Origin: Desulfuromonadaceae bacterium
GTDB taxonomy: Bacteria > Desulfobacterota > Desulfuromonadia > Desulfuromonadales > Desulfuromonadaceae
Assembly: GCA_027065245.1 (NCBI GenBank)
Contig: JAMOOS010000264.1
Coordinates: 1 to 33,350 of the forward strand
Direction of reading: 5' to 3'
DNA length: 33,350 nt
The position numbers and the translations under genes are program-made. Each line of letters starts with the position of its first letter. The stretch's first letter is position 1. Under the pieces are notes generated by a model that was not told the origin of the DNA, searched no databases, and was given only the letters and a program-made list of their open reading frames with translations. Below, one piece after another: positions 1 to 6,580 of the stretch.

Positions 1-70
1 AATGCAAGTGTATGCAAACATCTGTAAATATTTATAAATTGCTATAAGGCGGCGGCGAAAGGAAAAATCC

Positions 71-1504
71 ATGCTCACAACTCTGGCGGTGGTGTCTGCT
101 TACCTGGTCTCCACTGTGGCGGCGGCTCATGCTCTGCTGCACAAGCGCGATCCGCGTGCCGCCCTGGGTTGGCTTGTCGCCTGTCTGGCCATGCCCGGCG
201 TCGGCGCGCTGTTGTACCTGCTCTTTGGTATGAACCGAATCCGCACCAGAGCGCTAAGCTGGCAACGCAGCGGCAAAGGGCTGTACCCTCAGCAGGATGG
301 CGATACCGGCGGCGGCAATGAATTTCCAGCCATCCTGCATCCCCCCTTTGCCACGCAGAACTACCAGCTGCTGCGCCAGTTGTCCGATAACGTGTGTCGC
401 CGTCCCCTGCTGGCCGGTAACAGTGTGGAAGCTCTACATAACGGCGAACAGGCCTATCCGGCCATGCTGGAGGCCATCGCCGCGGCGCGCCACAGCATCG
501 CTCTGGCTACATACATCTTTGATACCGACGCAGTCGGGCGTCAGTTTGTCGCCGCCCTCACAGCGGCGGCGCGGCGTGGTGTGGAGGTGCGGGTACTGGT
601 GGATGGTCTGGGCGAAATGTACTCGTGGCCGCGGGTGAGCAGGCTGTTTGCCGCTACGCCGGTGCGGCTGGAGCGCTTTCTCCCCTTTACCCTGCGTCGG
701 CGCGGAATCCATTTTAATCTGCGCAGTCACCGCAAAGTGCTGGTGGTGGACGGCAGTATCGGCTTTACCGGCGGCATGAATATCAGCCGCCGTCATCTGA
801 GCAACGGCGGCGGCAGCGACCATGTGGTGGATATCCACTTTCGCCTGGCCGGGCCGGTGGTGGGGCAGATGCAGGAGAGTTTCAGAGAGGAGTGGCACTT
901 TGCCTGTGGCGAAACCTTCAGCGGGCGCAACTACCCGCCGCCGCTGGAAAACGGTACCAGCCTGTGCCGCGCCATCAGTGCCGGGCCCAACGAAGATTAC
1001 GAAAAACTGGTGTGGATCACCGTGGGGGCGCTCAACTGCGCCCGGCGGCGTATCGGCATTATGACGCCGTACTTTGTCCCCGACCGCATGCTGGTTTCCG
1101 CCCTGAACGCCGCCGCCCTGCGCGGAGTACAGGTAGAGATAATCCTGCCGCAGCGCAACAACCTGTTCTTTGTCCACGCCGCCAGCCGCGGCGCCTGTGC
1201 CGAGCTGCTCGCCTACGGCGTGCGGATTTACTACCAGCCACCGCCGTTTGTCCACAGCAAGCTGCTGTTTATGGATGAACACTACGCCCTGGTGGGTTCC
1301 GCCAATGTCGACCCGCGCAGTCAGCGGCTCAATTTTGAATTTAACGTGGAAGTGTACGACGAACAGCTTAATCACCACTTGCGCCACCATTTTGACGCCA
1401 CGGTGGCCAAATCCCAGCCGGTAACCGCCGCCATGCTCGCCCGACGCAGTCTGCCACTTAAACTGTGGGACAATTTCTGCCGCCTGTTTACGCCGTTTCT
1501 GTAA
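71..1504 (+). CDS. cls: Cardiolipin synthase (phospholipase D family)
   Basis: This 477-residue membrane enzyme should condense phosphatidylglycerol molecules (or phosphatidylglycerol with another phospholipid) into cardiolipin at the inner membrane. Two hydrophobic segments occupy about residues 4-20 and 32-53, as in the PLDc_N region of bacterial cardiolipin synthases. Two HKD catalytic motifs follow: H220-K222-D227, ending in GFTGGMN, and H395-K397-D402, ending in GSANVDPRS. Length and order fit full-length Cls proteins. The ATG is preceded by an AAAGGAAAAA ribosome site 6-12 bases upstream. The gene is alone on its strand here and faces the usp unit. The exact substrate class (ClsA-, ClsB- or ClsC-like) cannot be told, but the N-terminal membrane helices favour a ClsA-like enzyme. 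Confidence 0.95.
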   Translation: MLTTLAVVSAYLVSTVAAAHALLHKRDPRAALGWLVACLAMPGVGALLYLLFGMNRIRTRALSWQRSGKGLYPQQDGDTGGGNEFPAILHPPFATQNYQLLRQLSDNVCRRPLLAGNSVEALHNGEQAYPAMLEAIAAARHSIALATYIFDTDAVGRQFVAALTAAARRGVEVRVLVDGLGEMYSWPRVSRLFAATPVRLERFLPFTLRRRGIHFNLRSHRKVLVVDGSIGFTGGMNISRRHLSNGGGSDHVVDIHFRLAGPVVGQMQESFREEWHFACGETFSGRNYPPPLENGTSLCRAISAGPNEDYEKLVWITVGALNCARRRIGIMTPYFVPDRMLVSALNAAALRGVQVEIILPQRNNLFFVHAASRGACAELLAYGVRIYYQPPPFVHSKLLFMDEHYALVGSANVDPRSQRLNFEFNVEVYDEQLNHHLRHHFDATVAKSQPVTAAMLARRSLPLKLWDNFCRLFTPFL

Positions 1505-1535
1505 TTTAAGCAGGACACCGCCGTAAATACCAGCA

Positions 1536-1558
1536 ACGGCGGTTATCGTAACCGCCGT
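1536..1558. terminator. Perfect hairpin between convergent genes, possible bidirectional terminator
   Basis: A perfect 10-bp inverted repeat (ACGGCGGTTA and its complement) with a 3-base loop lies between the cls stop and the convergent small minus-strand frame. There is no clear T-run on either side, so intrinsic termination is uncertain. Position and symmetry fit a shared terminator. Confidence 0.5.
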
Positions 1559-1592
1559 CGCCAAAATCGAGCCAAGAGTCTGTTAAGCTTTG

Positions 1593-1760
1593 CTACGATT
1601 TTTTAACCTTCAAATCGTCAGCGTCGTCCTTCTTTTTGTCCTCCCGTACCGGGAGTTCACAGTGCGCCCCTCAGCCGAAGCCGATTTTGGGAAACACCCA
1701 GCGGGTCAGAACAAACCATATCGCAACAAACAGCAGCAACTTCCAGATTGCATCACTCAT
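1593..1760 (-). CDS. Candidate tiny membrane selenoprotein (UGA read as selenocysteine)
   Basis: A minus-strand frame opens at an ATG (1760) with an AGGTGG ribosome site (1765-1770), 15 bases after the usp stop. It encodes 29 residues: a single hydrophobic helix (about residues 5-18, rich in L, F, V, W) and then RWVFPKIGFG. A TGA at 1671-1673 follows. The frame stays open for 25 more codons to TAG at 1593-1595, giving U-G-A-H-C and then a strongly charged lysine/aspartate tail. A SECIS-like hairpin lies at the expected distance after the UGA. With read-through the product is 55 residues with a UxxxC redox motif just outside the membrane helix. If UGA is a normal stop, it is a 29-residue membrane peptide. 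I do not recognise the family from sequence alone. The selenoprotein reading is an inference from UGA, hairpin and the coding-like tail. Confidence 0.6.
1641..1655 (-). promoter_or_regulatory. SECIS-like hairpin downstream of in-frame UGA
   Basis: On the minus strand CTCCC-GGTAC-GGGAG forms a 5-bp stem with a GGUAC apical loop (or 6 bp with a GUA loop). The loop GGU begins 21 bases after the UGA at 1671-1673. Known bacterial SECIS elements sit inside the coding region just after the UGA and carry a GGU-type apical loop; in E. coli fdhF the GGU begins about 19 bases after the UGA. No T-run follows, so a terminator is a poor alternative. Confidence 0.55.
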
Positions 1761-1775
1761 ACATCCACCTGTTCT

Positions 1776-2198
1776 TTAGAATAGCAGTACCGGACAATCG
1801 ACATTGTGCAGCACATAATTTGAGACCGAACCAAACAACACATCGCGGATTTCACCGCCGTTACGGTGTCGGCCGATAATCAGCAGCGAAAACTGCTCCT
1901 CGTTGGCAATAGCGCAGATCACATCACGCGGAAACCCCGATTCCAGCCGCGCCGTCACATCCAGCCCCGCCCGACACAACCGCTCATGCTGACGCTCCAG
2001 AAACTTTTGCCCGGTTCTGGTAGCGTACTCGCGCACCATCTCGATCTGAAAATCGGGAATCATGCGGTAATCCATACGCTTGATATTGACCACGTGCAGC
2101 AACGTAATCGGCGCCGGAAAACGCTCTTTGTGGGCGATAATCGCATCCAGCGTAGCGGCGCTGGTAACGCCGTCACAAATCGGTACCAGTATTTTCAC
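1776..2198 (-). CDS. Universal stress protein (UspA family)
   Basis: A single-domain Usp of 140 residues with the Rossmann-like alpha/beta fold, probably cytoplasmic. The N-terminal strand KILVPICDG, the central TLLHVV strand and the C-terminal run GRHRNGG...LFGSVSNYVL...CPVLLF are typical. The nucleotide-binding signature G-x2-G-x9-G-S is present only in altered form (GRHR and one extra residue), so ATP binding is uncertain. I chose the GTG at 2196-2198 because AGGAGG lies 8 bases upstream; an upstream TTG would add six residues but has no such site. The tiny candidate selenoprotein gene follows after 15 bases and is probably co-transcribed. Confidence 0.9.
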   Translation of the reverse strand: MKILVPICDGVTSAATLDAIIAHKERFPAPITLLHVVNIKRMDYRMIPDFQIEMVREYATRTGQKFLERQHERLCRAGLDVTARLESGFPRDVICAIANEEQFSLLIIGRHRNGGEIRDVLFGSVSNYVLHNVDCPVLLF

Positions 2199-2233
2199 AC
2201 CGTCAGCCTCCTGCAAGCAGATATCTCGTACCC

Positions 2234-2242
2234 ACTATAGCA
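2234..2242 (-). promoter_or_regulatory. Extended -10 promoter candidate for the usp gene
   Basis: On the minus strand TGCTATAGT fits an extended -10 element (TGnTATAAT type), about 36 bases before the usp GTG start. The -35 region is weak, which extended -10 promoters tolerate. Confidence 0.4.
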
Positions 2243-2253
2243 TAACCGGCACG

Positions 2254-2282
2254 TTAAATTGAGCCGTTTTCGCTTAAATTGA
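2254..2282. repeat. Two direct copies of TTAAATTGA upstream of usp
   Basis: TTAAATTGA occurs at 2254-2262 and 2274-2282, exactly 20 bases apart (about two helical turns), just upstream of the candidate usp promoter. The spacing suits a dimeric regulator bound to one DNA face, but no known regulator can be named. Confidence 0.35.
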
Positions 2283-2399
2283 ATTAACGGCATATCGGGC
2301 TAATTAGATAATACAGTAAGTTGTGTTGCTCTCCACGGCGGCTTTTTATCAATGTAGGAAGCAGCCAACCTGGTGATTGGGTAGGGGTACAGTATTGAG

Positions 2400-2837
2400 G
2401 TGGAGCACAAATACGACGATGCCGTGGCGCGGTTGTACAGCGCCATCGAAAAAAAGGCTAAAATCACCCTTAAACAAAAATATGCCATAGATAATTCTCA
2501 CGTTGTAGTGGCTAAGCTAGAGGTGCCAGCGGCGCGGCGCTGGCTGGAGGAGCAACTGGAGCCGGGGCAGGATGTATTGCAGTTGCCGTTGATGCGCAGC
2601 TACGAGCTGTTGGATAAACTGGACGATCCGCTGGGGGCGCAGTTTGTCCGCCATCAGCGCGAGGTGGAAAAGGTGCTGGGGGTGCGCAACAATTCCATTC
2701 TGGCCCATGGCTATGCCAGTGTGGATGGGGACACTTATACCAAAATGCTGCGGATAGCCCTCGATTTTATCGGTCTGGAGCAGAAGGATCTGCCGCAGTT
2801 CCCTCAGGTAAGATGGGGCTATGCCGGGCTGGCGTAA
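2400..2837 (+). pseudogene. C-terminal fragment of a CRISPR-associated Cas02710/Csm6-like CARF-HEPN protein
   Basis: The 145-residue frame resembles the C-terminal half of TIGR02710/Cas02710 proteins (usual length near 380-400), in which an N-terminal CARF domain senses cyclic oligoadenylate and a C-terminal HEPN domain cuts RNA. The start of the match, KYDDAVARLYSAIEKKAKI, is a mid-protein region of that family. RNNSILAHG provides the HEPN R-x(4-6)-H pair. The frame is closed upstream by TAG at 2382-2384, and the bases before 2398 do not continue the family in any frame, so the CARF half is missing. The only start is a GTG with AGG close by. No other cas gene or CRISPR array is visible. Its stop abuts the stop of the convergent HD gene. 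Most likely a degenerate remnant; a free-standing expressed HEPN piece is possible but less likely. Confidence 0.65.
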
Positions 2838-3362
2838 TCAGGTTAGTTGCCGTTCAATGTGGCCGATCAGGTCGCCTTTGTCGCTGATACCGTGGGAACC
2901 GGCGGCGTCGGCGCGGGCGACCTGTATCAGCAGGGGGAATAGTGGCTGGTTACAGAAGCGGCGCTGTTTTTTGCTCAGCGGCCTGCTGCTGCCCAGCCCC
3001 CAGCTCAGGGCAAAGTGATGATGGCGCACCAGCCAGGCGACATGGTCGCTGATGTGTTGTAAACCCAGCCGCGCCATAATGGCGGGAACCATGCGCGCGC
3101 CGACGCTATCGTGACCCCAGGCACGCCAGCGGCCATCGATAAAGCGGGTGGTTTTGGCCTTGCCGATATCGTGCAGCAGTACCGCCCACTGTACCCGTTC
3201 GTCGGCGTCGGGCGGCAGTGCTTCTAGCGCCAGGCGGGTATGGATAAAGGCGTCGCCTTCCTGATGGTATTGCGGCGGTTGTTGTACGCCGCGCAGCGCG
3301 GCCACTTCCGGCAGTATCTCGTCCAGTTGCGGGTCGTCAAGCAGTTGCAGTGGTGTTTTCAT
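2838..3362 (-). CDS. Free-standing HD-domain phosphohydrolase related to the C-terminus of CCA-adding enzymes
   Basis: A 174-residue metal-dependent HD protein. Visible metal ligands are H41 (HTRLALEAL), H64-D65 (LLHDIGKAKT), H84-D85 (GHDSVGA), the HHH at 113-115 and an aspartate in RADAAGS. The layout matches the HD region of bacterial tRNA nucleotidyltransferases, but the polymerase half is absent, so it is not a CCA-adding enzyme. A phosphohydrolase acting on nucleotides or phosphate esters is the family expectation; the substrate is unknown. The ATG at 3362 is 23 bases after the dctM stop, so it may be the last gene of the TRAP run. The ribosome site is poor: a GGGGGAG lies about 18 bases upstream. 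An open frame extends further upstream only as a shadow of dctM. Confidence 0.8.
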   Translation of the reverse strand: MKTPLQLLDDPQLDEILPEVAALRGVQQPPQYHQEGDAFIHTRLALEALPPDADERVQWAVLLHDIGKAKTTRFIDGRWRAWGHDSVGARMVPAIMARLGLQHISDHVAWLVRHHHFALSWGLGSSRPLSKKQRRFCNQPLFPLLIQVARADAAGSHGISDKGDLIGHIERQLT

Positions 3363-3385
3363 AATTTTTTTGACCCGCGCTCCCC

Positions 3386-4675
3386 CTATCCACCGTAAAA
3401 CAATCTGGGTAGCAGCAGTACCGGTTCCGGCCAGAAGGTGAGCAGCAGCAGAATGGCGATCTGGATGAGGAGGAACGGCATTACGGCGCGGGCGACGTAG
3501 AGCATGTTGCGGTTGGCGACGGCGCCGGAGATGAACAGGCTGACACCCAACGGCGGCGTGCAGTAGCCGATGCCGAGGTTGAGGGTCATGAGCAGGCCGA
3601 AGTGGAGGGTGTTGATGTTGAACTCGGCCAGCAGGGGCAGGAATATCGGCGTAAGGATGATGGTAGCGGAGATGATATCCATGAACATGCCGACGAACAG
3701 CAGCAGGATATCCACCACCAGCATAAACGCCCACGGCGAGTGGAAATTGCTTACTGCCGCTTCGGCTATTTGTTCCGGTATCTGCTCAAAAGTTAGGTAT
3801 TCGCCGAATACCGACGCTCCGGCGACGATTACCAGCAGGGTGGCGGAGGTTACTGCCGACGAGACCACCACTTTTTTGATCTCCCCCAGTTTCATATCGC
3901 GGTGGATGGCGATTTCGACGATAAAGGCGTAGACACAGGCGACGATGGCGGCCTCGTTGGCGGTGAACACGCCGGAGTAGATGCCGCCGAAGATGATCAC
4001 CGGCAGCAGCAGCGCCCACATGCTTTCGCGGATTACCGCTACGGCCTCTTTAAGCTGCGGGCGCGCGCGGCGCTCCATCCCTCTGCTGCGGCAGAACAGC
4101 CACGCGTACAGCGACATGAACACGATGATGAGCAGACCGGGGATAAAGCCGGTTAAAAACAGCGCCTCCAGCGAGTCGTTGCTGATCATGGCGTACAGAA
4201 TCATGGAGATGGACGGTGGAATGATGACGCCGAGAATCGGTGCTGTGGTCATAACGCCGACGCTGAAACGTTCGTCGTAGCCGTGCTCGATGAGAGCCGG
4301 AATCATAAAGCCGCCGATGGCCACCACCGTGGCGACGGTAGAACCGGAGATGGCGCCGAAAAAGCCGCAGGCGAGAATCCCGGCCATGGCCAGGCCGCCG
4401 GGGAGGAAGCCCACCAGCACGTTGGCGGTTTTGATCAGTTTGTCGACAATGCTGCCGGTGGTCATGATGTTGCCGCACAGTACAAAAAACAGCACCACGA
4501 TGAGGGCGAACTTGTCCATGCTGCGGTAGAGAATTTCCACCACAATCATCGGATCGACCCCGACGATGTAGGTCAGTCCCACCAGCCCGGTAAAGAACAG
4601 GGCGATAAATACCGGTACCGTGGCGCCCATGCAGCCGAGGAGCAGGGCAACTATCATTATCTGTGCGTTATCCAT
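3386..4675 (-). CDS. dctM: TRAP transporter large permease (DctM family)
   Basis: The 429-residue large membrane subunit carries out the sodium- or proton-coupled translocation step for substrates delivered by a DctP-type binding protein. It is hydrophobic throughout, with about 11-12 membrane helices. Conserved family segments include FFGAISGSTVATVVAIGG near residues 107-124, GVIIPPSISMILYA and NLGIGYCTPPLGVSLFISGAVA near the C-terminus. Its start lies only 5 bases from the dctQ stop, so the two are translationally linked. Length is normal for the family. The substrate cannot be deduced from this subunit. Confidence 0.96.
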   Translation of the reverse strand: MDNAQIMIVALLLGCMGATVPVFIALFFTGLVGLTYIVGVDPMIVVEILYRSMDKFALIVVLFFVLCGNIMTTGSIVDKLIKTANVLVGFLPGGLAMAGILACGFFGAISGSTVATVVAIGGFMIPALIEHGYDERFSVGVMTTAPILGVIIPPSISMILYAMISNDSLEALFLTGFIPGLLIIVFMSLYAWLFCRSRGMERRARPQLKEAVAVIRESMWALLLPVIIFGGIYSGVFTANEAAIVACVYAFIVEIAIHRDMKLGEIKKVVVSSAVTSATLLVIVAGASVFGEYLTFEQIPEQIAEAAVSNFHSPWAFMLVVDILLLFVGMFMDIISATIILTPIFLPLLAEFNINTLHFGLLMTLNLGIGYCTPPLGVSLFISGAVANRNMLYVARAVMPFLLIQIAILLLLTFWPEPVLLLPRLFYGG

Positions 4676-4680
4676 GGCGG

Positions 4681-5208
4681 TTATCCGGCGTTATCGGCGC
4701 CGTCGACGGCGGCGGGGAAAAACAGATCTTCTATCAGCAGCATCAGGGTGCGGATACTCATCATCACGCCAACCACGGGGAACACCACATAGAAGTACCA
4801 TTCGGGAATCTGCAGGGTGGCGGTGCGGGCGAATTCATCGGCGTAAACGTCCTGCAGCATGTGCCAGCCCAGCCAGGTGAGCAGCAGGGCGAAGATAAGC
4901 ACCGCCACATGGTTGATTACATTGAAGAACTTGCGTGTTACCGGCACAATCTGCGGCAGAGCGTCGATGCGGATGAGGGCGCGCTGGCGGATGGCGGCGC
5001 TGCAGCCGACATAGGTGCAGAAAAAGATCGCTTTGCGTACCACCTCGTCGGACCAGTACAGGCTGATGCTGGTGGTTTTACGCAGAATGATGTTGACCAG
5101 GCCGGTGACCAGAGCGGTGCATACCACCGCCATCAGGGACCAGTCTTCGATAAAACAGAAAGTTTTGTCGATACGCCGGAAAAGTGTTTTTAACATGCCG
5201 GTTGTCAC
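4681..5208 (-). CDS. dctQ: TRAP transporter small permease (DctQ family)
   Basis: The 175-residue small membrane subunit is predicted to have four membrane helices, at roughly 25-45, 60-80, 100-120 and 140-160. It partners the large permease downstream. The sequence SLYWSDEVVRKAIFFCTYVGCSAAIRQRALIRID matches the typical WxDExxR...G...R....I region of DctQ (positions about 50-85). The start is uncertain: a GTG at 5206-5208 or an ATG at 5194-5196 (four codons later), and neither has a good ribosome site. A terminator hairpin lies between this gene and the upstream binding-protein gene, which should lower its expression relative to the binding protein. Confidence 0.92.
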   Translation of the reverse strand: MTTGMLKTLFRRIDKTFCFIEDWSLMAVVCTALVTGLVNIILRKTTSISLYWSDEVVRKAIFFCTYVGCSAAIRQRALIRIDALPQIVPVTRKFFNVINHVAVLIFALLLTWLGWHMLQDVYADEFARTATLQIPEWYFYVVFPVVGVMMSIRTLMLLIEDLFFPAAVDGADNAG

Positions 5209-5225
5209 TTTTGTGTACGCGCAAC

Positions 5226-5256
5226 AAAAACTGGCCGGAGGGAATCCTCCGGCCAG
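5226..5256 (-). terminator. Intrinsic terminator or attenuator between dctP and dctQ
   Basis: A perfect 11-bp stem (5231-5241 with 5246-5256) and a 4-base loop are followed on the minus strand by TTTTTGTTG. It lies 18 bases upstream of the dctQ GTG and 27 bases after the binding-protein stop. Partial termination here would give more binding protein than permease. Confidence 0.8.
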
Positions 5257-5283
5257 CGAGTTCCGCGTTATGAAAGGGGTGAA

Positions 5284-6333
5284 TCAATCACCCAGTTTCT
5301 GCCGAACGGTGGCCAGATAATCGGCACCAATTTTTTTACCCCACCTCTTATACACGGGTGCGGCCAAATCGACAAGTTTTTGCTTTTCGCCCGCTGGCAG
5401 CTGGAAGAAGGTAACGCCGTGGGCTTTGGCGGCTTCGATCTGCTGTGCCTGCTGTTTGCGCGTGCGCACGCGGGTGTCGGCACACTCCTCGGCAATCACC
5501 TTGAGCAGGGTGGCGCGTAAATCGGCGGGCAGCTTCTTCAGCCAGCGCTCGTTGATCATGTGGATGAACAGCCCCTGGGCGTAGTTGACTGCGGTAAAGT
5601 AGTGGGCAATTTCAAACTTTTTGGTGATGTTGCAGACGATGGGGCTGTGGTCGAGACCGTTGATGACGCCGGTCTGCAGCGCCTGCGGGACGTCGGGCCA
5701 CGGCAGAGCAGTGAACTTGAGCCCCCACGCTTTGTAGGTGTCGGCATTTACCGGTGCTTGGGCGATGCGGAAGTTGACTTTTTTGGCGTCGGCCAGATTT
5801 TTTACCGGAATGGTGGTGGCCCAGCCGTAGGTGCCGTAGCCGGTGATGTCTACCACGCGAATCCCCTTGTGCAGGGCGCACTCGCTGAAGGGTTTGAACA
5901 GCTCCGGCGTGGCGCGGAATTTATCCAGCTTGTCGAAACTGTCCACCACATAGGGCAGGTTGACCACGCCGAGCATGGGCGCCAGGTTGGCGGCGGCCAC
6001 CGAGGAGCACATCATCCCCTGAATGGCGCCCATCTGCAACTTGCGCAGAACATCTTTTTCGCCGCCCAGTTGCGACAAGGGGCGGAAATCGATATACAGC
6101 TGACCGTCGGTTTCCTTCCATACCCTGTCGCGGATGCGGTAGCCGACACCGACTCCTTCGATGGCCGGATGGGAAACATTGGAGATGATGCAGGTGTACT
6201 TGGCCGTTGATTTGTCGAAATTGGGCTTCCACTTGGCGAGGGGGTTCTTTTTACCCGCCACCGCCACGCTGGAGGCAGCGAACAGCAGCAGCACGGTGAT
6301 AACGATCAGGCGCTGTACAGAGTGTCTGGTCAT
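5284..6333 (-). CDS. dctP: TRAP transporter solute-binding protein (DctP family), copy 1
   Basis: A 349-residue periplasmic binding protein. A signal peptide covers about residues 1-26 (positive start, hydrophobic core, cleavage near SVAVAG). The mature part has the DctP landmarks: GVGYRIRDRVWKETDGQL, DVLRKLQMGAIQGM, and KVNFRIAQAP with the arginine that in characterised DctP proteins salt-bridges a substrate carboxylate. An organic acid is thus a reasonable but unproven ligand. ATG start with GGAAGGA about 9 bases upstream. It is very similar along its whole length to the binding-protein gene at 6581-7618, which points to a tandem duplication. It carries several cysteines the other copy lacks. 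It has its own upstream region and a terminator behind it. Confidence 0.95.
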   Translation of the reverse strand: MTRHSVQRLIVITVLLLFAASSVAVAGKKNPLAKWKPNFDKSTAKYTCIISNVSHPAIEGVGVGYRIRDRVWKETDGQLYIDFRPLSQLGGEKDVLRKLQMGAIQGMMCSSVAAANLAPMLGVVNLPYVVDSFDKLDKFRATPELFKPFSECALHKGIRVVDITGYGTYGWATTIPVKNLADAKKVNFRIAQAPVNADTYKAWGLKFTALPWPDVPQALQTGVINGLDHSPIVCNITKKFEIAHYFTAVNYAQGLFIHMINERWLKKLPADLRATLLKVIAEECADTRVRTRKQQAQQIEAAKAHGVTFFQLPAGEKQKLVDLAAPVYKRWGKKIGADYLATVRQKLGD

Positions 6334-6399
6334 GATTGGTTTTCCTTCCTTGTTGTGTTGTGATGGTATTTTTCAAGGCGCGCCCGTCTGACGGGCTGA

Positions 6400-6427
6400 C
6401 GTATAACGTAGTTTTATACCAGCACAA
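6400..6427 (-). promoter_or_regulatory. Weak promoter candidate upstream of dctP copy 1
   Basis: On the minus strand TTGTGC, a 16-base spacer and TATACG lie about 70 bases before the start codon. A small hairpin (GCCCGT-loop-ACGGGC, 6382-6396) sits directly downstream in the leader. This copy needs its own promoter because a strong terminator closes the transcript from the upstream copy. Confidence 0.3.
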
Positions 6428-6512
6428 TTTTGATTTAGGAAGAACAAGCCGCCCGGCGGATGTCGAATTTTGTCGGGGCGGAACAACTGTTTCATCGCCT
6501 GACACTAACGGC

Positions 6513-6552
6513 GAAAAAACGCCCGCGCCGGAGTTTTTCGGCCGCGGGCGTT
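6513..6552 (-). terminator. Intrinsic terminator after dctP copy 2
   Basis: AACGCCCGCG (6518-6527) pairs with CGCGGGCGTT (6543-6552); on the minus strand the stem is followed by a run of Ts (TTTTTTCGC, counting the stem edge). It lies about 29 bases after the stop of the binding-protein gene at 6581-7618. Confidence 0.85.
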
Positions 6553-6580
6553 GCTTGCCGCAATATGTGCTTATGTCAAT

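Noticed and set aside
434..1564. A long minus-strand open frame opposite the cardiolipin synthase gene
   Set aside because: It is the antisense shadow of a GC-rich gene; it is histidine- and glutamine-rich, without domains or a ribosome site, while the plus frame has full PLD motifs.
2300..2488. A minus-strand frame of 62 codons across the break before the HEPN fragment
   Set aside because: It overlaps the recognisable Cas02710 coding sequence and shows no family features; it does not look like a transposase or integrase end.
2380..2840. A CRISPR array near the Cas02710 fragment
   Set aside because: No regularly spaced repeat units of 25-40 bases were seen on either side.
5231..5256. A transposon end or insertion-sequence repeat between dctP and dctQ
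   Set aside because: The perfect inverted repeat has a 4-base loop and a T-run on the minus strand, as a terminator would, and there is no target duplication or transposase.
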